Source: CAVYVZ01 sp963772065 (GTDB lineage: Bacteria; Acidobacteriota; Vicinamibacteria; Vicinamibacterales; UBA2999). From it: DNA of 64,000 bases. Within the stretch, counting starts at the first letter, position 1. Each line of letters starts with the position of its first letter. Shown here one piece after another: positions 45,505 to 53,880 of the stretch. The notes beneath the pieces were generated by a model that saw only the letters and a list, made by a program, of their open reading frames with translations, was not told the origin of the DNA and did not search any database. Location: assembly GCA_963772065.1 (NCBI GenBank), contig CAVYVZ010000007.1, forward strand, positions 186,001-250,000, read 5' to 3'. Made by a program: the position numbers and the translations under genes.

Positions 45505-46305
45505 TTACGCCTTGCGATAACGCGATGCGGCGCGGCGATTCATGGCATAGACCACGCGCTGAGGCAGCAGCCGCGACAGCGTCGCGATCGCCGCGTTTAC
45601 TCGGCCAGGCACGAACGTGGGGCGGCCATCCATCACGGCCTCGTAGCCCTGCTGCGCCACGGCCTGGGCGTTCATCCACATGAACGAGGGCATGCGGCTG
45701 ACGATCTGGCGTGTGCCGCTGACGTCGTGGAACTCGGTAAACGTGAACCCCGGACACACCGCCGTGACGTGAACGCCATGCTGCGCGGTTTCCGTAGAGA
45801 GCGACTCGGAGAACCTGATGAGGAACGACTTCGTGGCCGCGTACAGCGTGTGGCCGGCGACACCCGGCAGCAATCCGGCCAGCGATGCAACGTTGACGAT
45901 GCGGCCGTAGCCGCGATCGAGCATCGCAGGCAGCAAGCGATGGGTCAGCTCGACGACTGCGATGAGCATGACCTGCAGGAACTCGGCATGCCGCGGCCAG
46001 TCGCTCTTCACAAACGATCCGGGCACTGCGAACCCGGCGTTGTTGACGAGCGCGTCGATGAGGATCCCCTCCGCGGTCAGCTGGTCGCACAGTCGGGCGG
46101 ACGCGTCAGGACGCGCCAGGTCCGACGCGATCACGTGAACCCGCCCGCCGTGCCGCTGCTCGAGGGACGCGGCGAGCGCGCGAAGCCGATCGTCACGGCG
46201 GGCGACGACGACCAGGTCGAAGCCGTTGGCCGCAAATTCTTCGGCGAAGGCCTGGCCGATGCCAGCCGAGGCTCCGGTGATCAGTGCGGTTCGACGCTGG
46301 CTCAT
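45505..46305 (-). CDS. Short-chain dehydrogenase/reductase
   Basis: 266 residues. TALITGASAGIGQAFAEEFA is the NAD(P) binding TGxxxGxG motif, NNAGFAVPG the structural NNAG, and SLAGLLPGVAGHTLYAATKSFL gives the catalytic Ser and YxxxK. VTAVCPGFTFTEF follows. The arginines after the Gly-rich loop suggest NADP. The closest groups are the DltE/YdfG-like classical SDRs; substrate unknown. The ATG overlaps the DUF3052 stop by four bases (ATGA). Confidence 0.9.
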   Translation of the reverse strand: MSQRRTALITGASAGIGQAFAEEFAANGFDLVVVARRDDRLRALAASLEQRHGGRVHVIASDLARPDASARLCDQLTAEGILIDALVNNAGFAVPGSFVKSDWPRHAEFLQVMLIAVVELTHRLLPAMLDRGYGRIVNVASLAGLLPGVAGHTLYAATKSFLIRFSESLSTETAQHGVHVTAVCPGFTFTEFHDVSGTRQIVSRMPSFMWMNAQAVAQQGYEAVMDGRPTFVPGRVNAAIATLSRLLPQRVVYAMNRRAASRYRKA

Positions 46306-46910
46306 CGCTTCGCCACAGGGATCACGAACTTCTCGGCCGTGTGCGTGTCGGAGAACCGCGCGACCTTCACATCGACAAGGCCGGCAGCCTTGCCCGCCCG
46401 CATCACGTCCGCTTCGGTAATGGCCTGCGCACCCTTCGGCCTGATCACCCAGATCGCGCCGGCTCGCTTCAGATGCTTCTGCAGCGGCACGAGCTTGTCC
46501 AGCGCCGCTCGCGATGCGGCGGCGTAGAAGATCACGTCCGCCTGACCCGAGGCTTTCGTCGTCACTCGCGCGCCGCGGTGCGCGAGCTCGCCGGCGAACT
46601 CCGCATCGTCGACGCCGAGCACGAGCACCTCGTGCGACGGCTTCACGCCGAGCTTGTCGAGACGACTCGGCGGATTCAAAATCTTCGACGCCCACTTCGG
46701 AGCCGCGTCGCCGATGGCGAACACCGCCACGCCGTCAGGGAACGTCACCCGCAGCGCGCCCGCTTTCGCTTCGACCTTGGACATCTGTTTGTACGGCACC
46801 GACAGGCGAACGTCGCCCCCGCGAAAAATCAGCCCGTCCGTCTCGAGCAGCGCCTTGCCTTCTGCGCGCGTCTTGCCGAAGGTCAACGTGCATTTCGCTT
46901 CCGCTCCCAT
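46302..46910 (-). CDS. DUF3052-like protein
   Basis: 202 residues. KCTLTFGKTRAEGKALLETDGLIF and LRVTFPDGVAVFAIGDAAPKWASKILNPPSRLDKLGV form a beta-rich PH-like domain. A second Rossmann-like part follows (EVLVLGVDDAEFAGELAHR, GAIWVIRPKGAQAITEADVM, FSDTHTAEKFVIP), the signature DUF3052 pattern. No catalytic residues are evident and the function is unknown. It overlaps the SDR downstream. Its leader is a purine heptad repeat rich in AGGA, which supplies many Shine-Dalgarno-like copies. Confidence 0.72.
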   Translation of the reverse strand: MGAEAKCTLTFGKTRAEGKALLETDGLIFRGGDVRLSVPYKQMSKVEAKAGALRVTFPDGVAVFAIGDAAPKWASKILNPPSRLDKLGVKPSHEVLVLGVDDAEFAGELAHRGARVTTKASGQADVIFYAAASRAALDKLVPLQKHLKRAGAIWVIRPKGAQAITEADVMRAGKAAGLVDVKVARFSDTHTAEKFVIPVAKR

Positions 46911-46914
46911 GCTC

Positions 46915-46960
46915 GTTCTTCCTTTTCCTTTTTCCTTTTTCCTTTTTCCTTTTCCTTGTT
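46915..46960. repeat. Purine/pyrimidine heptad element G (AGGAAAA)
   Basis: On the minus strand, AGGAAAA-like units (4 exact or near copies) fill the space between the TAA stop of the methyltransferase gene and the ATG of the DUF3052 gene. No inverted arm is visible, unlike the other elements. Confidence 0.8.
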
Positions 46961-48035
46961 ATTCCACACGTCGCAGAATGAAACATTTCAGATAGTACGT
47001 CTCGGGCACACCGACCAGCACGGGATGATCGCGCGACTGCAGGCGCTTCTCGACGATGGCCACCGACGTGTGACTGTCCACGGATGCGCTTTGGAGCATC
47101 TCGTCGAACAACGCCTCGTTCACGTTGTACGAGCAGCTGCACGTGATGAGGTACCCGCCAGGACTGAGCAGCCGAAGGGCGCGAAGATTGATCTCCTTGT
47201 ACCCCGCGAGCGCGTTCGGCACCGATGCCTTGTTCTTCGCGAAGGCCGGCGGGTCGAGCACGATCGTGTCGTAGCGGGCGCCGGCCTTCTCGAGGCGACG
47301 CAGCTCGTCGAACACGTTCGCCTCTCGCGCCCGAAGCTGCGGCAGGTGGTTGCGCGCCGCGTTGGAGCGGAGCCGCGCCACGGCATCGGCGGAAATGTCG
47401 ATCGCCTCCACTTCGGAACACTCGCGCGCCAGCCGCAGGGCGAACCCGCCGTGGTAGCTGAAGCAATCGAGCAGTTTTCCTCGCGCGTACCGCGCGGCCG
47501 CCTCACGGTTCTCGCGCTGATCGAGGAAGAGGCCGGTCTTCTGCCCTTTCCAGAGATCGACCTCGTATTCGATCGGCCCTTCCCGCACGATGATCGTGTC
47601 GGGAATGCTGCCGTGCAGCACTTCGACCTTCTGTTCGAGGCCCTCGAGCGCCCTCACGCGCGGGTCGTTGCGGGCCAGAATGCCGGCGGGCGACAGGAGA
47701 TCGACGAGCTGCCTCGTAATCTCGGGCAGCATCCGATCGACACCCTGTGACAGCGTCTGCACGACCAGGTAATCGCCGTACCGATCGATCACGAGCGATG
47801 GCAGCAGGTCGGCCTCGCCGTGCACGAGGCGGTACGCGGTCGCGTCCAGCGCCAACGACTGGCGGAAACGAAGCGCCGCTTCCAGGCGGGTGCGCCAGAG
47901 CGCGCTTCCCGCGGGCGCGTCGCCGTGCGTGAGCATCCGCAGCGGTATCAGCGAGCGATCGCTGAAGAGCGCGTGGCCGAGCAGGCGATGGCGGGGGCCG
48001 ATGACCGCCACTGTATCGCCGCCGGCGGCCTGCAC
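46959..48035 (-). CDS. RlmI-like rRNA (cytosine-C5) methyltransferase
   Basis: 358 residues from a GTG. A PUA-like N-terminus (AVIGPRHRLLGHALFS), then RLVHGEADLLPSLVIDRYGDYLVVQ, KTGLFLDQRENREAAARYA, the SAM-binding LLDCFSYHGGFALRLARE, and the VLDPPAFAKNK motif IV with CSCSYNV holding the catalytic Cys. This is the RlmI/RlmO class that methylates 23S rRNA. Upstream of the GTG the same frame still encodes family sequence (GGHPWIYRADVRD, and VIVSARGEQRIRG) but has no ATG, GTG or TTG before an in-frame TAA. The native start is thus missing or altered; the GTG used here cuts about 25 residues from the PUA domain. Confidence 0.85.
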   Translation of the reverse strand: MQAAGGDTVAVIGPRHRLLGHALFSDRSLIPLRMLTHGDAPAGSALWRTRLEAALRFRQSLALDATAYRLVHGEADLLPSLVIDRYGDYLVVQTLSQGVDRMLPEITRQLVDLLSPAGILARNDPRVRALEGLEQKVEVLHGSIPDTIIVREGPIEYEVDLWKGQKTGLFLDQRENREAAARYARGKLLDCFSYHGGFALRLARECSEVEAIDISADAVARLRSNAARNHLPQLRAREANVFDELRRLEKAGARYDTIVLDPPAFAKNKASVPNALAGYKEINLRALRLLSPGGYLITCSCSYNVNEALFDEMLQSASVDSHTSVAIVEKRLQSRDHPVLVGVPETYYLKCFILRRVE

Positions 48036-48131
48036 GTCGCGGACGTCCGCGCGGTAAATCCAAGGATGGCCGCCGCGAATCCGCTGTTCACCCCTGGCCG
48101 AGACGATGACTGTCGGTGGAGACGATGGCTT

Positions 48132-48173
48132 GGCTTAAGGCGTTAAGGCCTTACGGCCTGAAGACCTTAAGCC
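48132..48173. repeat. TTAAGGC hairpin element H between divergent genes
   Basis: GGCTTAAGGCGTTAAGGC and the inverted GCCTGAAGACCTTAAGCC fold around a short loop, with about three mismatches. It is the same unit type as element K. It lies upstream of both the methyltransferase and glyA, so it is not a terminator site for either. Confidence 0.8.
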
Positions 48174-48203
48174 GCTCGAGCCTGCATAGTACAATCAGCG
48201 GCC

Positions 48204-49475
48204 ATGGCCGATGTGATGCTTTCGCTCATCCAGCGCACGCTCGCCGAGTCCGACCCCGAGATCGCGAAGGCGATCGCCAGCGAGGTGCGCCGGCAGGCGG
48301 ACGGCCTCGAGCTGATCGCATCCGAGAACTTCGTCAGCAACGCGATCCTCGAAGCGGCCGGCTCGGTCTTGACGAACAAGTACGCCGAGGGGTACCCGGG
48401 CAAGCGGTACTACGGCGGCTGCGAGTTCGTCGACATCGCCGAATCGCTTGCCATCTCGCGCGCGAAGACGCTCTTCGGCGCCGACCACGCGAACGTCCAG
48501 CCGCACTCGGGCGCGCAAGCCAACATGGCGGTCTACTTGACGCTCCTCAAGCCGGGCGACAAGGTGCTCGGCATGAACCTGGCCCACGGCGGCCACCTCA
48601 CACACGGCCATCCGCTGAATTTCTCCGGCAAGCTCTACACGATCGTTCCCTACGGCGTGCGGCAGGACGACGAGCGGATCGACTACGACGAGTTGGAGCG
48701 GCTGGCCGACGAGCACAAGCCGGGCATGATCATGGTCGGCGCGAGCGCCTATCCGCGGGTGATCGACTTCGAGCGGATCGCGCGCGTGGCGAAGCGCATC
48801 GGCGCGCCGATGGTGGTCGACATGGCGCACATCGCCGGACTCGTGGCCGCCGGCGTGCACCCGAGTCCCGTGCCGCACGCGGAATTCGTCACCACCACGA
48901 CGCACAAGACGCTGCGCGGCCCGCGCGCGGGCCTCGTGCTCTGCCGCGAGCAGTTTGCGAAAGACCTCGACCGCACGGTGTTTCCCGGCGTGCAGGGCGG
49001 TCCGCTGATGCACATCATCGCGGCCAAGGCGGTCTGCTTCAAGGAAGCGATGGAGCCCGCATTCGCCGAGTATCAGCGCCAGATTGCCGCCAACGCGAAG
49101 CGGCTCGCCGCGTCAATCAGCAGCCACGGGTTCCGTCTGGTGAGCGGCGGCACCGACAACCACCTCATGCTCGTGGACGTCTTCAGCAAGGGGATCACCG
49201 GCAAGGTCGCCGAGGCGGCGCTCGGCAAGGCCGCGATCACCGTCAACAAGAATGCGATCCCGTTCGACAAGAATCCGCCGATGGTGGCGAGCGGCATTCG
49301 CCTGGGAACGCCCGCAGTGACGACGCGCGGCATGCGCGAGCCGGAGATGGATCAGATCGGCGAGCTCATCGCACGCGTCCTCGCCGCGCCGGACGACGAC
49401 CGCGTCATTGGCATGGTCAAGGCGGACGTCGAGCGACTCTGCCGGAGATTTCCGCTGTACCCCGATAAACAATAG
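48204..49475 (+). CDS. glyA: Serine hydroxymethyltransferase
   Basis: 423 residues, full length. Motifs: ELIASENFVSNAILEAAGS, GYPGKRYYGGCEFVD, HSGAQANMAVYLTLL, MAHIAGLVAAGVHPSPVPHAEFVTTTTHKTLRGPRAG, where the Lys binds PLP, and GTPAVTTRGM. It converts serine and tetrahydrofolate to glycine and methylene-THF in the cytoplasm. No frameshift. The TAG stop is the first three bases of the hairpin that follows. Confidence 0.98.
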   Translation: MADVMLSLIQRTLAESDPEIAKAIASEVRRQADGLELIASENFVSNAILEAAGSVLTNKYAEGYPGKRYYGGCEFVDIAESLAISRAKTLFGADHANVQPHSGAQANMAVYLTLLKPGDKVLGMNLAHGGHLTHGHPLNFSGKLYTIVPYGVRQDDERIDYDELERLADEHKPGMIMVGASAYPRVIDFERIARVAKRIGAPMVVDMAHIAGLVAAGVHPSPVPHAEFVTTTTHKTLRGPRAGLVLCREQFAKDLDRTVFPGVQGGPLMHIIAAKAVCFKEAMEPAFAEYQRQIAANAKRLAASISSHGFRLVSGGTDNHLMLVDVFSKGITGKVAEAALGKAAITVNKNAIPFDKNPPMVASGIRLGTPAVTTRGMREPEMDQIGELIARVLAAPDDDRVIGMVKADVERLCRRFPLYPDKQ

Positions 49476-49584
49476 CGGTTCGTCGGTTCGCGGGTTCGAC
49501 GGTTCGCGGGTTCCACGGTTCGTGAGATCGCTAGTGGGTCGGCGAACTGACGAACCCACGAACTGACGAACCCACGAACCGCTA
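49473..49584. repeat. Tandem-repeat hairpin element I (GGTTCGT) joining two stop codons
   Basis: The left arm begins TAGCGGTTCGTCGG and the right arm, read on the minus strand, begins TAGCGGTTCGTGGG. The first 11 bases match exactly. The arms carry alternating GGTTCGC/GGGTTCGAC and, inverted, GAACTGAC/GAACCCAC units with a 15-16 nt period. Each TAG is the stop codon of a flanking gene: glyA on one side and the propeller gene on the other. Confidence 0.92.
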
Positions 49585-50587
49585 TGGTCTCGTTGCCGTG
49601 ATGTTGCGCTTCGGGACCTGGCCGACCGGGAATCCTCGCAATTTCCTTGCGCGTCGCGATGTCCACCGCGGACACCGAGTTGGAGCCGGCGTTCGCGACG
49701 TAGACGCGCGTGCTGTCCGGCGTGAACGTCAGCCAGTCGGGATGATCGCCCACGTGCACGCCGCCGAGGAGCTTCAGGTCGGGCAGCGAGTAGCCGTAGA
49801 TGTGGCTGTTGATCTTGCTGCACGCCCACAGCGTCTTGTTGTCGGGCGCGACGCCAATGCCGTGCGACGGTGATCCCTGAAGCGTGTCCAGATGGCGCTG
49901 CTCGGGCGGCACGTCCGGCAGCGTGATTCGTGACACCTCTTTCCGCTGCCCGAAATCCACGACGGCGAATCCGTGGAACAGCGAGATCTGGACGAACATC
50001 CGCTTCGTCGAGCCGTCGGGGTTCCTCTCGAAGGCGATCGGCCGTACGCCATCGTTGAACGACATCGTCCACAGCGGTTCCTCCGTCGTCGCATCGATGA
50101 CCGTGAGATTCTTCCCGACGATCGAACCGGCGACGACATGCTTGCCGTCCGGTGTCATGAAGGTGTTGTGAATGCCGCCGGGCGTCGGGATCGTCTTTGC
50201 CTTCTTCACCGACGCCGTGTCGATCACATCGACCGCGCCAGGCGCCGAGACGATCGCCACATACACGCGGCGCCCGTCGAGGCTCACGGCCAGATTGTTC
50301 GGACGCCCGCTCAACGGAATCGAATTCGTGACCTTGAGGGTCTTGCCGTCGACCACGTCGAGCGTGTGATTCGCTTCGTTGGTGAAGTAGTAGCGGCTGC
50401 CGTCGGGCGCCGCGGCGGCGCCATGGTTCACTTCGATCCCCTTGATTTCGGCGACGACCGTGTTCGTGGCCGGATCGATGAGGTGGATGTTGTCGCCGGC
50501 CGCGTTGGTCTGCATGATGATCACGCGCCCACTGCTTGCCGTCAGCGGGAGCACCAGGAGAAAAGTCGCAGCGAGAGCGCGCGTCAT
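49582..50587 (-). CDS. Secreted YncE-like beta-propeller protein (frameshifted near its end)
   Basis: About 334 residues with a signal peptide (MTRALAATFLLVLPLTASS). The blades follow the YncE/40-residue YVTN style: IHLIDPATNTVVAEIKGI, LDVVDGKTLKVTNSIPLSG, VYVAIVSAPGAVDVIDTA, RVYVANAGSNSVSAVDIATR. A base missing near 49625 makes the frame run on through the hairpin and antisense to glyA. In the corrected frame it ends VGQVPKRNITATRP and a TAG, which is also the end of the hairpin arm. Role unknown; such propellers often act in periplasmic redox or surface contexts. Confidence 0.83.
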
Positions 50588-50666
50588 GGCCCACCTCCGA
50601 GGTGCACACTCTAGCCGATCTTTGACGCTCCGGCGTCACCATGCTATAAGCCCGCCGGGACACCTC

Positions 50667-51440
50667 ATGAAATCCGCCGCGTGGATTCTCGTCGCCGCAG
50701 CGATCGCCCCTGCCGTCGCGGGTGCGCAGGCGCCCGACTTCCAGACCTATCGCACGCATGTGGAACCGATCTTCGTGAAGCCGCGCGGACCGCTCAACGG
50801 TCCGTGCTTCGTCTGCCACACGAAGGTGACGAGCCGCCTGCGCCTGCAGCCGCTTCCTCCCGGCGGCTCGTGGACGGAGGAACAGTCGCGGCGGAACTTC
50901 GAAGCGGTGTCACGCGTCATCTCGCCGGGTCAACCGGCCCAGAGCAACCTCCTTCTGCTGCCGTTGGCTGTCGATGCCGGCGGCAGCCCCGTACATCCTG
51001 GCGGCAAGGTCTGGCAATCGCGCGACGATCTGGAGTGGCAAGCGGTCGCCGAGTGGATCCGGAGCGCGCCGGCCGGCGCGGCGTCGTCGCGGCGGGCGCT
51101 CGACTTCGAGGCGTTCAAGTCGCGCGTGCAGCCGATCTTCCTCGACAAGCGTGCGGGCTTCGCGCGCTGCTACGTCTGCCACTCGCAGGGCACGCCCTTC
51201 CGCCTGCAGCCGCTCGCGGCGGGCGCGACGTCGTGGACCGATGCGGAGTCGCGACAGAACTTCGACGCCATCCAGCGGCTCGTCGTCCCCGGCGATCCCT
51301 CGTCGAGCCGTCTGCTCATGATGCCGCTCGCCACCGCGGCGGGCGGCGATCCGTTCCACCCGGGCGGCAAGCGCTGGACGTCGAAAGAGGACGCGGAGTG
51401 GCAGATGCTGGCCGCGTGGGTTCGCGACGCGCGCGACTAG
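50667..51440 (+). CDS. Internally duplicated periplasmic c-heme protein
   Basis: 257 residues with a signal peptide (MKSAAWILVAAAIAPAVAGA). Two similar halves of about 110 residues each carry a CxxCH site: CFVCHTK and CYVCHSQ, each preceded by RVQPIF/HVEPIF and followed by LRLQPLPPGGSWTEEQSRRNF/FRLQPLAAGATSWTDAESRQNF and then MPLATAAGGDPFHPGGK. HPGGK in both halves may provide the second heme ligand. It is the first gene of the c-heme/quinoprotein cluster but faces the next gene on the opposite strand. Confidence 0.83.
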   Translation: MKSAAWILVAAAIAPAVAGAQAPDFQTYRTHVEPIFVKPRGPLNGPCFVCHTKVTSRLRLQPLPPGGSWTEEQSRRNFEAVSRVISPGQPAQSNLLLLPLAVDAGGSPVHPGGKVWQSRDDLEWQAVAEWIRSAPAGAASSRRALDFEAFKSRVQPIFLDKRAGFARCYVCHSQGTPFRLQPLAAGATSWTDAESRQNFDAIQRLVVPGDPSSSRLLMMPLATAAGGDPFHPGGKRWTSKEDAEWQMLAAWVRDARD

Positions 51441-51905
51441 CTACTTCGGTATTCCCGAGGCGCCGACGGCGTAGGTCTGATGACAACTCGCGCAGACCTC
51501 ATAGATGTCGCCGCCGACGGTGAATATCGCGTCCTTGTCCTTTGCCTCGGCAGCCTTCACTGCCCGGATCCCGGCATCGATCAACGCCTGCGACTGCTTC
51601 ATCCATTCGCCGGTGTCCCGCACGCGACTGCCCATCATCATCAGGTTGCCCGATTCGGCGATCACGTACGCGCTGTTCACGACGGCGGCCCACTCCGCGT
51701 CCGTTTTCGGCGCCCGCTCCTCGGTGCCCTGCGCCGAGACAATGGTGCCGACCGATCCCCAGATCACATCGGCGGCCGGATCGATCACCGAGTTCATCAG
51801 CTGCTTGACGTCGGCGACCGGCCTGAACGGAGGAGGAGGCGACTCCTGGCGGCACCCGCACGCGAGCAGTGACAGGAGCGCGAGCGTCACGGGGCGTCTG
51901 CGCAT
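51441..51905 (-). CDS. Class II-like c-type cytochrome
   Basis: 154 residues with a lipoprotein-like signal (LALLSLLACGC). An all-helical body follows, with the single heme site CASCHQ ten residues from the C-terminus, the position expected for cytochrome c' and c-556. VKQLMNSVIDPAADVIWG and MMMGSRVRDTGEW are typical helices. Likely a periplasmic electron carrier or heme sensor. Its stop abuts the stop of the convergent heme protein with no gap. Confidence 0.85.
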   Translation of the reverse strand: MRRRPVTLALLSLLACGCRQESPPPPFRPVADVKQLMNSVIDPAADVIWGSVGTIVSAQGTEERAPKTDAEWAAVVNSAYVIAESGNLMMMGSRVRDTGEWMKQSQALIDAGIRAVKAAEAKDKDAIFTVGGDIYEVCASCHQTYAVGASGIPK

Positions 51906-51957
51906 GACATCGAGTAGACTACGCGCACTTCGGGGGCCTTGAGGAGGTTTCCTGCGT

Positions 51958-52821
51958 ATGCGGAATCGGCTCACGTCGATGCTGAGCGCGCTGGCGGCGT
52001 CTGCAGTGACCGCCGTCTGGTTTGCCGGGATGCCGATCGCGGGCCAGAGTCCGCCGGATCGCATCCCGCGAACGCCGGAGGGCCGGCCCGACCTGAATGG
52101 GATCTGGCAGGTTCTCAACACCGCCAACTACGACTTGCAGCCGCACACGGCGCGCCCGGCGATGGCGCTCAGGCCCGGCCCCGCGGGCCCGGTGCCCGCC
52201 GCGCCGGTTGTCGCGCTCGGCGCCGTGGGCGCAGTCCCTGCCGGCATCGGCGTCGTCGAGGGCGGCGAAATCCCATACCAGCCGTGGGCCGCCAAGAAAA
52301 AACAGGAGAACCACGACGCCTGGCTCACGCTCGACCCGGAGATCAAATGCTACCTGCCGGGCGTGCCGCGCGCCACCTACATGCCGTTCCCGTTTCAGAT
52401 CTTCCAGAGCGCGGCGGCCACGTTCATTGCGTACGAATACGCCGGCGCGGTTCGCAACATTCACATGAAGGACCCGGGGCCTGCGCCGCTCGATTCGTGG
52501 ATGGGCCAGTCGGTCGGACGATGGGACGGCGACACGTTCGTGGTGGACGTCACAGCGCTCAACGATCAGAGCTGGTTCGATCGCGCAGGCAACTTCCACA
52601 GCGAAGCGCTGCACGTGGTGGAGCGCTACACGATGACGGATCGCGATCACATCCGGTACGAGGCGACCATCGAGGACCCGAAGGTGTTCACGAAGCCATG
52701 GACGATCGGCATGCCGCTCTACCGGCACGTGAACCCGGACGCGCGCCTGCAGCAGTTCAAATGCGTCGAGTTCGTCGAGGAGTTGATGTATGGGCACCTG
52801 CGGAAGACGCCGCTCCAGTAG
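51958..52821 (+). CDS. Secreted hypothetical protein, paralogue of the next gene
   Basis: 287 residues with a signal peptide ending PIAGQSP. RTPEGRPDLNGIWQVLN opens the mature part. WMGQSVGRWDGDTFVVDVTALNDQSWF and ALHVVERYTMTDRDHIRYEATIEDPKVFTKPWT form a conserved beta-rich C-terminal domain. It contains the same blocks as its downstream paralogue (GDSIGRWEGDTLVVETTNF, VIERFTRVDADTILYKFTI). Function unknown; export and gene order suggest a link with the quinoprotein cluster. It overlaps the next start by 32 bases. Confidence 0.72.
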   Translation: MRNRLTSMLSALAASAVTAVWFAGMPIAGQSPPDRIPRTPEGRPDLNGIWQVLNTANYDLQPHTARPAMALRPGPAGPVPAAPVVALGAVGAVPAGIGVVEGGEIPYQPWAAKKKQENHDAWLTLDPEIKCYLPGVPRATYMPFPFQIFQSAAATFIAYEYAGAVRNIHMKDPGPAPLDSWMGQSVGRWDGDTFVVDVTALNDQSWFDRAGNFHSEALHVVERYTMTDRDHIRYEATIEDPKVFTKPWTIGMPLYRHVNPDARLQQFKCVEFVEELMYGHLRKTPLQ

Positions 52822-53866
52822 GGCCGTCCTGACGATTGCAGTCGCCGGCCTCACCCTGGTGCCGGTCGCCGGCCAGGCGCCGTGGAAGGCGCCTCGCACC
52901 TCGGAGGGGCGTCCGGATCTGCAGGGCACGTGGAGCAACGCGACGATCACGCTGGTCGAGCGTCCGAAGGAATACGCGAGCCTGGTGCTGAGCAAAGAGG
53001 AGGCGGCGCGCCTCGAGAAAAGCGTCGCCGAGCGGATCGAGCTCCTCGCGCAGCCGAGCAGCCCGGAGCGTCCGGCTCCGCCAAAGGGTGGCGACGGATC
53101 CACCGGCGCCGCCGGCAACGTCGGCGGCTACAACGATTTCTGGATCGATTCGGGCACGACGGTCGCGGTGGTGAACGGCGAGCCGAGAAGCTCGCTGATC
53201 GTCGATCCGCCGGATGGCCGCATCCCGGCGCTCACGCAAGAGGGACAGAAGCGGGCGGCCGAACGGATCGCCGCGCTTCAGGCGCGCGGAAGTCAGTACG
53301 ACCATCCCGAATACCGGCCGCTCGCCGAGCGGTGCCTGCTCTCGTTCGGCTCGAGCTCGGGTCCGCCCATGCTTCCCAACTATTTCTACAACAACAACTA
53401 TCAGATCGTTCAGACGCCGGACCACATCATGATCCTCGTCGAGATGGTCCACGACGCCCGCATCATCCGGATGAACGCGACGCAGCACCCTCCGAAGCAC
53501 GTTCGCCCGTGGATGGGCGACTCGATCGGCCGTTGGGAAGGCGACACGCTCGTCGTCGAGACGACCAACTTCCATCGCGCGCAGACCGAGGTCAGGAACT
53601 TTCATCCCTATCAGGCCATCAGGGGGGCTTCGGACGACCTCCGCGTGATCGAGCGCTTCACGCGCGTGGATGCGGACACGATCCTGTACAAGTTCACGAT
53701 CGACGATCCGTCCACGTTCACGAGGCCGTGGAGCGGCGAGGTTCCGTTCAAGGCGACCCACGAGCCGATCTACGAGTACGCGTGCCACGAGGGGAACTAC
53801 GCGCTCTCGAACGTGCTCAGCGGCGAGCGCAACCGCGAAGCTCGCAGCAAGACGCAGCAGAAATAG
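52790..53866 (+). CDS. Secreted hypothetical protein, paralogue of the previous gene
   Basis: 358 residues. The N-terminus MGTCGRRRSSRAVLTIAVAGL is a Tat-like or Sec signal. RTSEGRPDLQGTWSNATI matches the previous paralogue's start. The middle has an added helical part (LVLSKEEAARLEKSVAERIELL) and a Tyr/Asn-rich stretch (NYFYNNNYQIVQTPDHIMIL). The C-terminal domain (MGDSIGRWEGDTLVVETTNF) is shared. It is likely coupled with the upstream gene through the 32-base overlap and with the DUF6152 gene 14 bases downstream. Confidence 0.75.
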   Translation: MGTCGRRRSSRAVLTIAVAGLTLVPVAGQAPWKAPRTSEGRPDLQGTWSNATITLVERPKEYASLVLSKEEAARLEKSVAERIELLAQPSSPERPAPPKGGDGSTGAAGNVGGYNDFWIDSGTTVAVVNGEPRSSLIVDPPDGRIPALTQEGQKRAAERIAALQARGSQYDHPEYRPLAERCLLSFGSSSGPPMLPNYFYNNNYQIVQTPDHIMILVEMVHDARIIRMNATQHPPKHVRPWMGDSIGRWEGDTLVVETTNFHRAQTEVRNFHPYQAIRGASDDLRVIERFTRVDADTILYKFTIDDPSTFTRPWSGEVPFKATHEPIYEYACHEGNYALSNVLSGERNREARSKTQQK

Positions 53867-53880
53867 CGTGAGGTGATGCC

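Noticed and set aside
49352..49580. C-terminal extension of the YncE-like protein into glyA
   Set aside because: Caused by a one-base frameshift; in the corrected frame the gene ends at the TAG that closes hairpin I.
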